Shown: positions 1 to 7,894, counted from the first letter of the stretch. The stretch: 36,109 bases of DNA from Clostridia bacterium (GCA_017416485.1 JAFQCH010000027.1:1-36109), one strand, 5' to 3'. The notes: generated by a model not told the origin, from the letters alone. Program-made: numbers and translations.

Positions 1-333
1 CTTGCTGCGGCAGGTACGGTCTACAAAATGGATCTGCAAGGTAATATTTTGGTTAAGTGGACTGATTACGGCAATGCAATGTATGATGAGATTCATGCCA
101 TGCGAAATCATTATACTGCTGCAGACGGTACGGAGTATACCGCCCGTTATCCGTTTGGTCGCACGCAAATCGAATCTGAAAATGGTGTGGTTTGGAAGAT
201 GAAACTTACAGATTATGCTGTTCGCCTGCTTAAAATTGCAATCAACATTTTCTTTCCGGTTGTTATTGTTCGGGAGGTATTTCGAGCCGGAAGAAAGGTA
301 GATCAGAAAACCAATCAGGGGACGGTTCTATGA
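1..333 (+). CDS. Hypothetical protein, 5' end outside the window
   Basis: An open frame runs from the first base to a TGA at 331-333, so the N-terminus lies outside the window. The visible 110 residues include one hydrophobic stretch near the end (LLKIAINIFFPVVIV), which could be a single membrane segment. I do not recognise a family. The last codons (TNQGTVL and stop) are read from the left terminal repeat of the element at 310-565, so the natural C-terminus was probably replaced when the repeat arrived. Whether this remnant is still functional is unknown. Confidence 0.5.
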   Translation, partial: LAAAGTVYKMDLQGNILVKWTDYGNAMYDEIHAMRNHYTAADGTEYTARYPFGRTQIESENGVVWKMKLTDYAVRLLKIAINIFFPVVIVREVFRAGRKVDQKTNQGTVL

Positions 334-565
334 TTGAGTGATAATTCGTCTGTTTGCTGTAATATTATCACAAATCGATCAACTGTAATTCTCTGAAAGT
401 CCCTTAAGCCACTTTGCATACACCGCCGAGGGTGATTTCTGCATCCACCGCGTTCATCTTCAGCGGTTATTAAAAAAAGTAAAGTGCCAATCACATCGGA
501 CGGTTTTGTGATTGACGATAAAATATAACAAAAGCAGCCAATCATAGAACCGTCCCCTGATTGGT
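310..565. repeat. Family A REP-bounded element, copy A1
   Basis: A 256-bp element with perfect 27-bp terminal inverted repeats (310-336 against 539-565). Each end is itself a REP-like palindrome with arms AATCA/TGATT around a GGGGACGGTTCT-type loop. Inside is a 44-nt hairpin (423-466) with a 13-bp stem that has one C/A mismatch in this copy. No open frame of note lies inside. Related copies are at 5393-5660, 6313-6392 and 7520-7783. It supplies the stop codon of the gene to its left and abuts a gene tail on its right. It resembles the non-autonomous REP/BIME or MITE-like elements moved by Y1 transposases; that mechanism is inferred. Confidence 0.85.
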
Positions 566-663
566 CTTCTAAATTAAACATATATAAAAAGGCCGCAACT
601 GGAGTTTTATCTTTTGCTGAAAATGAAATTTCAAATGAAGTTTTATGTTGGCTTGGTTTTTAA
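566..663 (+). pseudogene. C-terminal gene tail abutting repeat A1
   Basis: Directly after the right end of repeat A1 an open frame without a start codon runs to TAA at 661-663. It reads as SKLNIYKKAATGVLSFAENE and eleven more residues ending LCWLGF. It looks like the tail of a protein whose upstream part was removed or replaced by the repeat. It is not clearly the continuation of the gene at 1-333. The piece is short, so chance openness cannot be excluded. Confidence 0.35.
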
Positions 664-678
664 TGGAAAGGAGTTTAA

Positions 679-1656
679 ATGGGTATTTGGGGAGTAAAAC
701 TATTTCAGAATGATTTATCAAGCGATGTGAAGACAATCTTCTCCGATTCTTTGCGCAAAGGATATTCTGTTGATGACATTACTGCAGTCTTACTGCAACA
801 ATATGCGAAAGAGTTAAAGGAGCATCCATATGAGGAAATAAACTTCTGGGCTGCATTGGCAGATACACAATGGGAATGGGGTAGATTGCAACAGGCTGTT
901 AAAGAAAAGACTTTATTCCTTTTGGAAAATGGCGGTGATCTTGAAAGATGGCAACAAAAACATCCTGATTATGTGCAGGACAGAAAAAAAGAACTCGAAA
1001 GGGTTTACACAAAGTTAAACTCGCAACAACCTGCCGAAAAAAAGTGCAAACAATTGAATCTATATCATTGCCAATGGAAAAACGGTGATGTTTATGCGTG
1101 GCACATACAACATGAAACAGCAGAAAAATATGGTTTGTCAGCAAAATATCTGTTTTTTCACAAGATAGGAGAAACAGTTGTGCATCCGGGGCATACCGTT
1201 CCCATTGTTAGGGTTAAAATTATGGAATGTGATATTCTGCCGCTTGATGCAAACGATTTTAATTCTTTGGATTATGTGCAAATCTCTTTTACAAAATATG
1301 AAGATCGATTTCTTCCTCTTGATGCACAAAAGTCTATTAAGGAACAAATACTCGAAAAGTCGAAAGTTGAATATGTGTGTGATGAATTCGGTTATCTTCC
1401 CGAGTACAAACTGATTTTGCTTAATACAGCAAAAAGAGGGATTCCAAAAGACCTTACTTATATCGGAAATTTTCAAAATGTCGCACCACCGAAAATCGAA
1501 TTTACTCCGCATTGCGAGACAAACATGCCATCCTTTCAGTGGAAAGTGCTTAAAGAAGTACTTCTCAAAAGATATGTCGGACACAATTTGCGGCAATTTG
1601 AAATTTACCAAGGGACTAATCACCAATCAGGGACCAATCAGGGTACGGGTCTATAA
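679..1656 (+). CDS. Conserved hypothetical protein, MGIWGVKLF/DUF4259-like N-terminus
   Basis: A 325-residue soluble protein with no signal peptide or membrane segment. The start at 679 is supported by an AAGGAG ribosome site seven bases upstream. The first about 110 residues (MGIWGVKLFQNDLSSDVK, then a WAALADTQWEWGRLQ block and a VKEKTLFLLENGGDLERW block) match a widespread bacterial family of unknown function that I know from its MGxWGxGxFxxD opening, similar to DUF4259. The middle and C-terminus are not recognised. The final residues (GTNHQSGTNQGTGL) are translated from a cluster of REP fragments starting at 1622, so the original end has been replaced by repeat-encoded sequence. Confidence 0.8.
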   Translation: MGIWGVKLFQNDLSSDVKTIFSDSLRKGYSVDDITAVLLQQYAKELKEHPYEEINFWAALADTQWEWGRLQQAVKEKTLFLLENGGDLERWQQKHPDYVQDRKKELERVYTKLNSQQPAEKKCKQLNLYHCQWKNGDVYAWHIQHETAEKYGLSAKYLFFHKIGETVVHPGHTVPIVRVKIMECDILPLDANDFNSLDYVQISFTKYEDRFLPLDAQKSIKEQILEKSKVEYVCDEFGYLPEYKLILLNTAKRGIPKDLTYIGNFQNVAPPKIEFTPHCETNMPSFQWKVLKEVLLKRYVGHNLRQFEIYQGTNHQSGTNQGTGL

Positions 1657-1705
1657 TGACCAATCAGGGAACCAATCAGGGGACGGTTTTATGATTGAGC
1701 GAAGC
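1622..1705. repeat. Cluster of REP fragments
   Basis: Four copies of ACCAATCAGG start at 1622, 1633, 1659 and 1671. The last continues into a nearly complete family A REP end (GGGGACGGTTTTATGATTGAG). The cluster sits at the junction between the gene at 679-1656 and the family B element, and provides that gene's last codons and stop. It looks like nested or partially deleted family A ends. Confidence 0.75.
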
Positions 1706-1979
1706 AGGACAGGGGACGGTTCTATATCCTGACGAAAAACAGCTGTCCGACGGCACAAATTAACCGTTTTTTTATTCCGCCCTACTCCGAGTTTCTGCAC
1801 ACCGTCGAGGATGATTCCTGCGACCACCGCGTTCATCTTCGGCGGTTATTAAAAATGCAACCGTAGCTTAAATCATCAAGTTTTTCAGCTGTTCTTTCCC
1901 TGCATTCCTTTTTCGCGCCGAATATCCTTGCAGTGGATGCACCCACCGCCCTCGGCGCAGGGCAGAGACTGATTGAGGG
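1706..1979. repeat. Family B REP-bounded element, copy B1 (right end missing)
   Basis: It begins with a REP-like palindrome (AGGACA, loop with GGGGACGGTTCTA, TATCCT) and is close to the element at 8641-8904. It carries the 44-nt hairpin core at 1802-1845, here with a C-to-T change that keeps a wobble pair. A second short inverted repeat GCGCCGA/TCGGCGC lies at about 1916-1964. Relative to B2 it has about 50 extra bases after the core and lacks a recognisable right terminal repeat. Confidence 0.7.
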
Positions 1980-1993
1980 AATGTAAGTGTAAA

Positions 1994-2100
1994 ATGGAAT
2001 TTTTGATAAAATCAAAGAAATATGCCAAGTGCAAGGTAAGTCCTGCGGTTGGTTCTTTGAAGTCATCAAAAAGCTGTTCAGTGGTGAAATCACGCTGTAA
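1994..2100 (+). pseudogene. Possible microprotein with a frameshift at its start
   Basis: From 1996 a frame reads GIFDKIKEICQVQGKSCGWF and continues to a TAA at 2098-2100, about 34 residues, amphipathic and mildly hydrophobic. The ATG at 1994 overlaps it by one base in another frame. Adding one G to ATGGAATTTTTGAT would give MGIFDKI in frame. A GAGGGA stretch at about 1974-1979 is too far away to be convincing. Either this is a small gene broken by a one-base deletion, or the frame is open by chance. Confidence 0.25.
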
Positions 2101-2130
2101 GGTGTCTTATAAAAAGTGTAAATAAAAAAT

Positions 2131-2169
2131 GACCGGCTGCGTTCCGTTTGGATTGCAGTCGGTTTTTTG
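2131..2169. terminator. Bidirectional intrinsic terminator after the GH2 gene
   Basis: The stem ACCGGCTGC (2132-2140) pairs with GCAGTCGGT (2155-2163) with one wobble. T-runs follow on both strands: plus strand 2163-2168, and minus strand opposite the A-rich stretch at 2121-2130. It lies just past the stop of the minus-strand glycosidase and probably ends that transcript. Confidence 0.8.
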
Positions 2170-2176
2170 ATAGTAT

Positions 2177-4537
2177 TTATTCTGTTGCGGTGATTTCTGC
2201 TTGTGCGGTCTGTGTGCCGTCGGAAACGGTCAGTGTGATTGTGCCTGCTGCCTCGGCACGCACAATGGCAAGGGCTCTGCCGTAATAGGTGGTGAAGCTG
2301 CCCGTGTGGTATTGCTCGGGGGTGCAGGGATTTGCGCTGCCGAATGCAAGCAGGGTGCCGTTTTGCACCGTTGCGGTCAGGCTTCTGTCGTCATTGCATT
2401 CCACAACGCCGTTTTCACCCTGCAGGCTTACGGGGATATACACAATATCGCCGACCGCAATCTGCGTTTCTTCGGGCGTGAGCACAAGGCTTACCTTGCC
2501 CTTTGCCGAGCACATCATGCCCGTTGCAAGCAGACGGTTGTCGGCATCGTATGCGTAGGCGACGATGTCCCCGTCATAATAACGGGTTTCAAAAATGGCC
2601 TTGCATTCCTTGAGCTTCTTTTTGCCTGCGCTGCAGCCGTTAATTTTCAGCTCAACGCTGTCGGCTGTGCTGTAAACCTCCACAACGGCCTTGTTGCCGT
2701 TGCAGCTTTTCCAGCTCCAGCTCTCAAACGCATTGGTGCCTCTCCAGATGGATTTAGACGGTCTGATGCCGGGATAGTTGACAGGCTGCACGGCAATCAC
2801 GGGCTTGTCTGTTTTGCCCCAGACGGTCGAAGCGTATCTGCATGAGCCGTCGGGGATGCCGAGAATGTTGATGACACCGCCGCCACCGATCAGCCACGGA
2901 TACGGACGGTTGAACGGCACACCGCCGTCATAACTCCATGCGCCGATGCCTGCTTCGCCGAGATAATCCCATGCCGTCCACATGAAATCACCGATAACCG
3001 TGGGATATTTTTTTACAGTTTCCCAGTTTTTGTAAATATCCTGCGGGAATGTTTCCGAGCCGAACACAATGCGGTCGGGATATTTTTTTGCATCAATGGC
3101 ATATCGGCCCGAGGCATAGTTGTAGCCGACGAGGTCAAGCTCCCTGAAAAACGGAGCGGCCTGCTTTTCAATAATCGAGAGGTTTCCGAGTCCGTTCATA
3201 ACAGGCCCTACAATGTTTGCAGCGGTGTTAAAAATCAGGCTGCCGTTTTTGACCTTGCCGTCGCCCTTGTTGAGCTTCACATCCGTCACACCGCCATCGC
3301 CGCCGTTATAGAAGCCGCCGCCGATGGCCGCCATGGCAAGAATTGCCAGGTTGATGCCGCAGGTAACGGGACGCGTGCTGTCGAGCCTGTGAATCAGCTC
3401 AATCTGCTCCTTGCCGACCTTGCGACCCTTTTCGCTGCCGGGTTCGGCAACCTCATTGCCGATGGAATACATAATGACCGACGGATGGTTATAATCACGA
3501 TTGACCATGGCGGTCACATCATCACGCCAGCAGGCTTCAAAATCCCTGCCGTAATCGTGGTAGGTCTTGCTCGAATACCACATGTCATAGGTTTCATCCA
3601 TGACGAGCATGCCGAGTCTGTCGCAGGCTGCAAGCAATGCCTTGGAAGCAGGGTTGTGTGCACTTCGGATGGCATTGAAGCCGACCTGCTTCATAATGCG
3701 CACTCTGCGCTCCTCGCTTTTTGCATAGGTTGCAGCACCCAAAATTCCGTTGTCATGGTGAATGCAGCCGCCGCGCAGCTGCTTTTGCTTGCCGTTGATG
3801 AAAAAGCCGTTTTTGTTCCATTCGATTTTGCGGATGCCGAACACCTCTTGCGCAGTGTCCTTTTCCGTTCCGTCAACGGACAGGGTGACACGGCAGGTGT
3901 AAAGGCTCGGGCATTCATCGTCCCACAGCTTGGCATCGGGAATTTCGATTGTGCAATCCGTGCCCGCGCCTGTTGCAACGGTTTTTTCTCCGTCCAGAAT
4001 TGCAACAGCCACCTCGCCGTCCGTGCAGTCGGTTTCCACGCGGATAACGGCAGGGGAGATCGACAGCGTTGTCACACGCACTCCCTCGAAGCGGATGTGC
4101 TGCTTTGCAGCCGTCCACAGCCAAACAGGACGGTAAATACCGCCGCCTGTATACCAGCGTGAATTCGGCAGCCTTGAATTGTCGGCAACAACAAGAATTT
4201 CATTTTCCTCTCCGTAACGAAGTGCATTCAGCGCAACCGTAAAGCCTGTGTAGCCGTAGGCATGAAAAGCAATCTGTTCACCGTTGAGATAAACAGCTGC
4301 GTTTTTGTAAATTCCTTCAAATTCAAGCAGGGCTGTCTGCTCCTGCATGCTCGCAGGCGCAAAAAAGGTTTTTCTGTATTCATATTTTCCGCCCGGGAAA
4401 TACCCGTGTCCGCCGTCGGAATAAGCAGGATCCCTTTGCTGCAGAATCTGCGCATCGTGCGGCAGGGTAACAGCCGTGCATTCCTTTTCGCCGCCATAAC
4501 GGAAAATCCAGTTTTCATTGAAGCTTTGTTTTTTCAT
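2177..4537 (-). CDS. GH2-family beta-galactosidase-like glycoside hydrolase
   Basis: A 786-residue cytoplasmic glycoside hydrolase of family 2; no signal peptide is seen. The order is an N-terminal jelly-roll sugar-binding domain (about 1-140), an immunoglobulin-like domain (about 145-235), a TIM barrel (about 240-545), and C-terminal beta domains resembling DUF4982 and a further Ig-like domain. Catalytic residues are visible: the acid/base E362 in SIGNEVAEPG and the nucleophile E495 in VFGSETFPQD. GH2 retaining enzymes release terminal beta-galactose or beta-glucuronate; the exact substrate cannot be read here. Residues about 398-450 form a Gly/Asn-rich insert in the barrel. The start at 4537 is preferred because AGGGGG lies at a proper distance; an ATG at 4543 is too close to it. 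It is monocistronic, with its own promoter and terminator. Confidence 0.93.
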   Translation of the reverse strand: MKKQSFNENWIFRYGGEKECTAVTLPHDAQILQQRDPAYSDGGHGYFPGGKYEYRKTFFAPASMQEQTALLEFEGIYKNAAVYLNGEQIAFHAYGYTGFTVALNALRYGEENEILVVADNSRLPNSRWYTGGGIYRPVWLWTAAKQHIRFEGVRVTTLSISPAVIRVETDCTDGEVAVAILDGEKTVATGAGTDCTIEIPDAKLWDDECPSLYTCRVTLSVDGTEKDTAQEVFGIRKIEWNKNGFFINGKQKQLRGGCIHHDNGILGAATYAKSEERRVRIMKQVGFNAIRSAHNPASKALLAACDRLGMLVMDETYDMWYSSKTYHDYGRDFEACWRDDVTAMVNRDYNHPSVIMYSIGNEVAEPGSEKGRKVGKEQIELIHRLDSTRPVTCGINLAILAMAAIGGGFYNGGDGGVTDVKLNKGDGKVKNGSLIFNTAANIVGPVMNGLGNLSIIEKQAAPFFRELDLVGYNYASGRYAIDAKKYPDRIVFGSETFPQDIYKNWETVKKYPTVIGDFMWTAWDYLGEAGIGAWSYDGGVPFNRPYPWLIGGGGVINILGIPDGSCRYASTVWGKTDKPVIAVQPVNYPGIRPSKSIWRGTNAFESWSWKSCNGNKAVVEVYSTADSVELKINGCSAGKKKLKECKAIFETRYYDGDIVAYAYDADNRLLATGMMCSAKGKVSLVLTPEETQIAVGDIVYIPVSLQGENGVVECNDDRSLTATVQNGTLLAFGSANPCTPEQYHTGSFTTYYGRALAIVRAEAAGTITLTVSDGTQTAQAEITATE

Positions 4538-4561
4538 TTCCATACCCCCTTGGTTGCTTTT

Positions 4562-4590
4562 ATTATATTCCATCGTCTGCATTTTTACAA
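4562..4590 (-). promoter_or_regulatory. Promoter of the GH2 gene
   Basis: On the minus strand TTGTAA (4585-4590) and TATAAT (4562-4567) are separated by exactly 17 bases, about 20 bases upstream of the ribosome site. This is a good sigma-A type promoter. No operator-like repeat is obvious beside it. Confidence 0.75.
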
Positions 4591-4698
4591 GAGGCAGATC
4601 GCTTTTGCATAGAATGGCAATTGTTTTATTTGTAAAATAAAAAGGAATTAAAATAAATGATGTGAAAAATAAATAATTCAATTTGTGTGAATTGTCAA

Positions 4699-4727
4699 TT
4701 GAATAAAAATGTCGGTGCGTGTATAAT
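4699..4727 (+). promoter_or_regulatory. Candidate sigma-A promoter facing right
   Basis: TTGAAT (4699-4704) and TATAAT (4722-4727) are separated by 17 bases. It would read through the transposase relic into the small membrane protein gene at 4924. It stands about 110 bases from the divergent GH2 promoter. Confidence 0.6.
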
Positions 4728-4750
4728 GAAAATGAAAAGCCTTTAAATAA

Positions 4751-4927
4751 ACGGATACGAACGACCGCCCGACAGCTCGGGTGACGGACGAAGAAGCAAA
4801 GAGGATTGTGCTGAAATATGCACATTGCGGCAATGCAAGCGAATTTCAGGCCTTGCCGATTGAAAAACGAAACAAATATCTTTGCAAATATGCTATCAGA
4901 ACTATAATTGGAGGAAGGGGCAAATGA
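4751..4927 (+). pseudogene. Relic of a REP-associated tyrosine (Y1) transposase C-terminus
   Basis: An open frame from 4751 to TGA at 4925-4927 encodes VTDEEAKRIVLKYAHCGNAS followed by EFQALPIEKRNKYL. This fits the C-terminal part of REP-associated transposases (RAYT, Y1 family), which typically carry an LTDEEA...GxxxxxEFQALxxxxRxxxL segment before a GLSIRQ-type helix-turn-helix. Here the helix-turn-helix and the whole catalytic domain (HUH motif, tyrosine) are missing, so the piece is dead. The match is from memory of the family, not a search. It sits among REP elements, as expected for the source of such repeats. Its stop overlaps the ATG of the next gene. Confidence 0.7.
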
Positions 4928-5388
4928 AATTTTGTCGAGATGAATTAGATGTATTTGAGACATATATTGGCCTGGTTGTCACCCTGATTGTGTTTTTGTT
5001 TTTTCTGTTAGGTCTTAAGCCATCGGAACCGTTGTTGCTGATTTTTTTAATGAGCACAATATTACTCACCGCTATAATTTGTTGCAACTGGCACAAACCT
5101 CAAATTGAAATTACCACAGAAACGATAACTTGCCGAAAAAAACAAAAAATATTATGGAAATACAAATGGGATGAAATCAAAGCGTTACGCATCGGTAACC
5201 GATTTCGTCATCCCTCAATTGAGTTTGAATTTGTAACTAGCGATCGGAATGAACAAAGGTTGATAGAAGAAGTGGATCCGTATTTTCAATACGGAAGATC
5301 GGCAAAAAAAGCACTCAAGCAGTATTGCCCGTGTCCGATTACAAAAATAACAAGCAAAGCACCGTTTTACCGTTTCCCAAAAGATTAA
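4924..5388 (+). CDS. Small membrane protein with C-terminal PH-like domain
   Basis: A 154-residue protein. The ATG at 4924 is chosen because GGAGGAAGGGG lies directly upstream; a TTG at 4882 in the same frame would translate the transposase relic out of frame. Two membrane segments are visible at about residues 14-33 and 38-56. A soluble beta-rich part follows (QIEITTETITCRKK...WKYKWDEIKALRIGNR), which resembles the pattern of YcxB/PH-like membrane-associated domains. No function is assigned. It is followed by repeat element A2. Confidence 0.75.
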   Translation: MKFCRDELDVFETYIGLVVTLIVFLFFLLGLKPSEPLLLIFLMSTILLTAIICCNWHKPQIEITTETITCRKKQKILWKYKWDEIKALRIGNRFRHPSIEFEFVTSDRNEQRLIEEVDPYFQYGRSAKKALKQYCPCPITKITSKAPFYRFPKD

Positions 5389-5392
5389 CCGA

Positions 5393-5660
5393 ACCAATCA
5401 GGGGACGGTTCTATGATTGAGTGATAATTCGTCTGTTTATTGTAATATTGTCACAAATCGATCAATTGTAATTCTCTGACAGTCCCTAAATCCACTTTGC
5501 ACACACCGCCGAGGATGATTTCAGCATCCACCGCGTTCATCTTCGGCGGTCATTCAAAACGCAAGACTTGAAACAGGTATGCCAATCACTTCGGACGGTT
5601 TTGTGATTGGCTCTAAAATACAACAAATGCAGCCAATCATAGAACCGTCCCCTGATTGGT
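5393..5660. repeat. Family A REP-bounded element, copy A2
   Basis: A 268-bp element with perfect 27-bp terminal inverted repeats (5393-5419 against 5634-5660), identical to those of A1. It has the internal hairpin core at 5506-5549 (13-bp stem with one G-T wobble, 18-nt loop). A third REP-like palindrome lies at 5581-5611 with 9-bp arms GCCAATCAC/GTGATTGGC. It lies between two plus-strand genes, only a few bases from the stop of the first. Confidence 0.88.
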
Positions 5661-5687
5661 GTTCTATTTTAAATCGGAGGAGTTATT

Positions 5688-6299
5688 ATGTTTGGGTTCG
5701 TTCGTATGATTATTAGCGGAATAGCAATAGTAATCTGCTGGCAAATTGTTCGTAAAAAGATCACGCCCGCAAAAATGAAAAAGATGAAAATAGTTTTGTG
5801 TATTATTTTCGTGTTGACATGTACGGCATTGAACTTTGTTCCGTTTGAAAATTTGTTTGTCACTTTTGAAACGGCAGAGGCAGCATATGATTATTGTCAA
5901 CCCGGCAAAAGCGGGGAATCGTTCTTAATTGAGGGCAATGAAAGTACATTTGTCGTGAAAAACCAAAACGGAACTGACTCGCTTCTGATCGTACCGAAAG
6001 TAGAAAACGGGTGGGCAGTGCCGCTTGGGATTTATCTCAAAACCGTTGCCGATCGAGTTTTTGAAGATTTCTCTGTGCGGGTTTATCAGTATAATAATTC
6101 AACCGATTATTACATTAAGGTTTTGGCTAAAAAATCATACATACAGTCATTGACTGATTCCAACAATACCGTTTTTACAGAAAGAACGCCGTCTGCTTCG
6201 GATGCGCCCACTTTTTTTATTGCGTATTATGCATATGTTCCCAATTTTAATGAAACATACACTTTGTTTGTGAACGGCAAATCCGTTGCTTTGGGCTAA
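5688..6299 (+). CDS. Hypothetical membrane-anchored protein
   Basis: A 203-residue protein. The start is supported by GGAGGAG eight bases upstream. Two hydrophobic segments lie at about residues 5-20 and 34-50, separated by a short Lys-rich loop. A soluble C-terminal domain of about 150 residues follows, which would be extracytoplasmic or cytoplasmic depending on topology. It contains LLIVPKVENGWAVPLG and FFIAYYAYVPNFNETYTLFV and resembles nothing I can name. The gene is AT-rich and flanked on both sides by family A repeats. Confidence 0.75.
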   Translation: MFGFVRMIISGIAIVICWQIVRKKITPAKMKKMKIVLCIIFVLTCTALNFVPFENLFVTFETAEAAYDYCQPGKSGESFLIEGNESTFVVKNQNGTDSLLIVPKVENGWAVPLGIYLKTVADRVFEDFSVRVYQYNNSTDYYIKVLAKKSYIQSLTDSNNTVFTERTPSASDAPTFFIAYYAYVPNFNETYTLFVNGKSVALG

Positions 6300-6312
6300 T
6301 CACGCGATAGGA

Positions 6313-6392
6313 ACCAATCAGGGGGGACGGTTTTGTGATTGGCTCTAAAATACAACAAATGCAGCCAATCATAGAACCGTCCCCTGATTGGT
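6313..6392. repeat. Family A repeat, short copy A3
   Basis: An 80-bp version containing one REP (AATCA, loop GGGGGGACGGTTTTG, TGATT) followed by the inverted right-hand REP that ends in CCTGATTGGT. The right 60 bases match the right ends of A2 and A4. The central hairpin core is absent, as expected if the middle were deleted between REPs. Confidence 0.8.
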
Positions 6393-6427
6393 CCATGGTT
6401 TGTGGACGAATTGAAGGAGATGTTTAA

Positions 6428-6958
6428 ATGAACAGAAAAATTAAAGTAATCATTACTGTTATGGCTTGTTTGATATCAGTTATAAGTATAGTTGTACTCT
6501 ATAAACACTTGCCAACAATAACACAAAATAATTATAATGTAAGTGGCTTGAAATACAGAATCATACCGGATGGGTTGCTTCTTTGTTCTTTAGGATATAT
6601 TTTTCTTATAGTGTCATTTTTTATAAAAAAAGAAAGCAAAATAACATTTGCAACAGGCATTGTTGTTGTGTTGATTGCTGTTTTTGTGACGGGATTTTAT
6701 GGTATTGCTGCAGCAATACCACGAGCAGAGCAATTTATAGGGTATTTTGATGAAATATCTGTGACTTCCAGAGTGTCGGGCAGGGATGTTGCGCATTATA
6801 TCTTTACTGATGAATTCGGAAATGAAAAGACTTTTGAATTTTACAGAAAAAGAGATGATATTCTCCCGGACGATCTGAACTCGGAAACCTTGTATTGTGT
6901 ACATTATGAAAAAAATCTGGATGTCATACTGCGAATCGATGCCATGGAAACTAATTAG
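6428..6958 (+). CDS. Hypothetical membrane protein
   Basis: A 176-residue protein with GAAGGAG upstream of the ATG. Three hydrophobic segments are visible: about 7-25, 48-66 and 74-96. A soluble tail of about 75 residues follows (FDEISVTSRVSGRDVAHYIFT...EKTFEFYRKRDDIL). The layout of several helices plus a small beta domain recalls DUF3592-like proteins, but I would not assign it. It precedes the gene at 6999 by 40 bases without an intervening repeat, so the two may be cotranscribed. Confidence 0.75.
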   Translation: MNRKIKVIITVMACLISVISIVVLYKHLPTITQNNYNVSGLKYRIIPDGLLLCSLGYIFLIVSFFIKKESKITFATGIVVVLIAVFVTGFYGIAAAIPRAEQFIGYFDEISVTSRVSGRDVAHYIFTDEFGNEKTFEFYRKRDDILPDDLNSETLYCVHYEKNLDVILRIDAMETN

Positions 6959-6998
6959 ATAGGGTAGAACGGGAATTGGTGAAGGAGGACATATTTTT

Positions 6999-7511
6999 AT
7001 GTATAAAAAATTGCTTATTGATAATTATGAAAAGCTTGTTGAAAATGAAAAGAAAGTGATTCATTATCTGCTTGATCATTCAACATATTTTTATTTCACA
7101 ACAATCCGAGAGAAATTGGTTGATAATTCGGTTTGCTTTGATAAGGGAACAACTTTGCTGACACCTTACATCATAAAGATTATAGAGGATTTGGACGAAT
7201 GGCCCATTGATTTTATAGGTAAGCGAGACGGTGAAGTTTTTATATTGCTCAGATGTTGTGAAGAGGTAAAAACGATAATAGATAACATTGCAAATGTTTT
7301 TTGTTTAGCCGATGATATGTTTGAAAATATCGGTTTTATCAAAGAGGACAAATTGTTATTTGCGTCGATAACCCATGAAAATATTGCATTTTTCATTGAC
7401 CCGAAAAAAAGTGCTATCGCATTCATGAAAGAAACCGGTGTTAGTTTGTTTCCTCCACATATAGAAACTGGAAAAGCCAATCGGCCGATCGGGATCAATC
7501 GGAAGGCATAA
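6999..7511 (+). CDS. Hypothetical cytoplasmic protein
   Basis: A 170-residue soluble protein with GAAGGAGG upstream of the start. It has no signal peptide, membrane segment or recognisable motif. It opens with a predicted helix (MYKKLLIDNYEKLVENEKKV). Size and context, among unrelated small AT-rich genes, fit an immunity-type or other accessory protein, but nothing in the sequence proves that. Repeat A4 begins eight bases after its stop. Confidence 0.7.
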   Translation: MYKKLLIDNYEKLVENEKKVIHYLLDHSTYFYFTTIREKLVDNSVCFDKGTTLLTPYIIKIIEDLDEWPIDFIGKRDGEVFILLRCCEEVKTIIDNIANVFCLADDMFENIGFIKEDKLLFASITHENIAFFIDPKKSAIAFMKETGVSLFPPHIETGKANRPIGINRKA

Positions 7512-7519
7512 AAATGAGG

Positions 7520-7783
7520 ACCAAGTGGGACGCTTCTTTGATTGAGTGATATTTCATTTGCAATTATGGTCTTGTTGTAATTTAATTAATTTTAAATTAT
7601 CGCAGTCCCTAAATCCACTTTGCACACTCCGCCGAGGGTGATTTCAGCATCCACCGCGTTCATCTTCGGCGGTTATTCAAAACGCAAGACATGAAACAGG
7701 TATGCCAATCACTTCGGACGGTTTTGTGATTGGCTCTAAAATACAACAAATGCAGCCAATCATAGAACCGTCCCCTGATTGGT
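7520..7783. repeat. Family A REP-bounded element, copy A4
   Basis: The right half (from about 7605) is nearly identical to A2 and includes the internal REP and the right terminal repeat. The left terminal repeat is degraded (ACCAAGTGGGACGCTTCTTT), and the following 60 bases have diverged. The hairpin core is at 7629-7672 with wobble-preserved pairing. Confidence 0.8.
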
Positions 7784-7894
7784 CTCAATGGACAACAAAT
7801 CGAAAATGTTACATTTGTATTTAGGTCAAAGCCCCCAGATGAAATAATTAATGCTTTGAAAGAGTTAGGTGTGATGGTGTCTTGGTTGTATTGA
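7784..7894 (+). pseudogene. C-terminal gene tail abutting repeat A4
   Basis: An open frame continues from the right end of repeat A4 to TGA at 7892-7894 with no start codon near its beginning. It reads NGQQIENVTFVFRSKPPDEI followed by INALKELGVMVSWLY. The stop is followed directly by GGAG, the ribosome site of the next gene, a spacing typical of a native operon. I infer that it is the surviving tail of the gene that once preceded the gene at 7907. Confidence 0.5.

Noticed and set aside
3389..4162. A 257-codon plus-strand frame inside the GH2 gene
   Set aside because: It runs antisense to the catalytic barrel of a clear GH2 enzyme and has no recognisable product.
4538..4963. N-terminal extension of the GH2 protein by about 140 residues
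   Set aside because: The extension covers the promoter and AT-rich spacer, has no domain, and the ribosome site fits the start at 4537.
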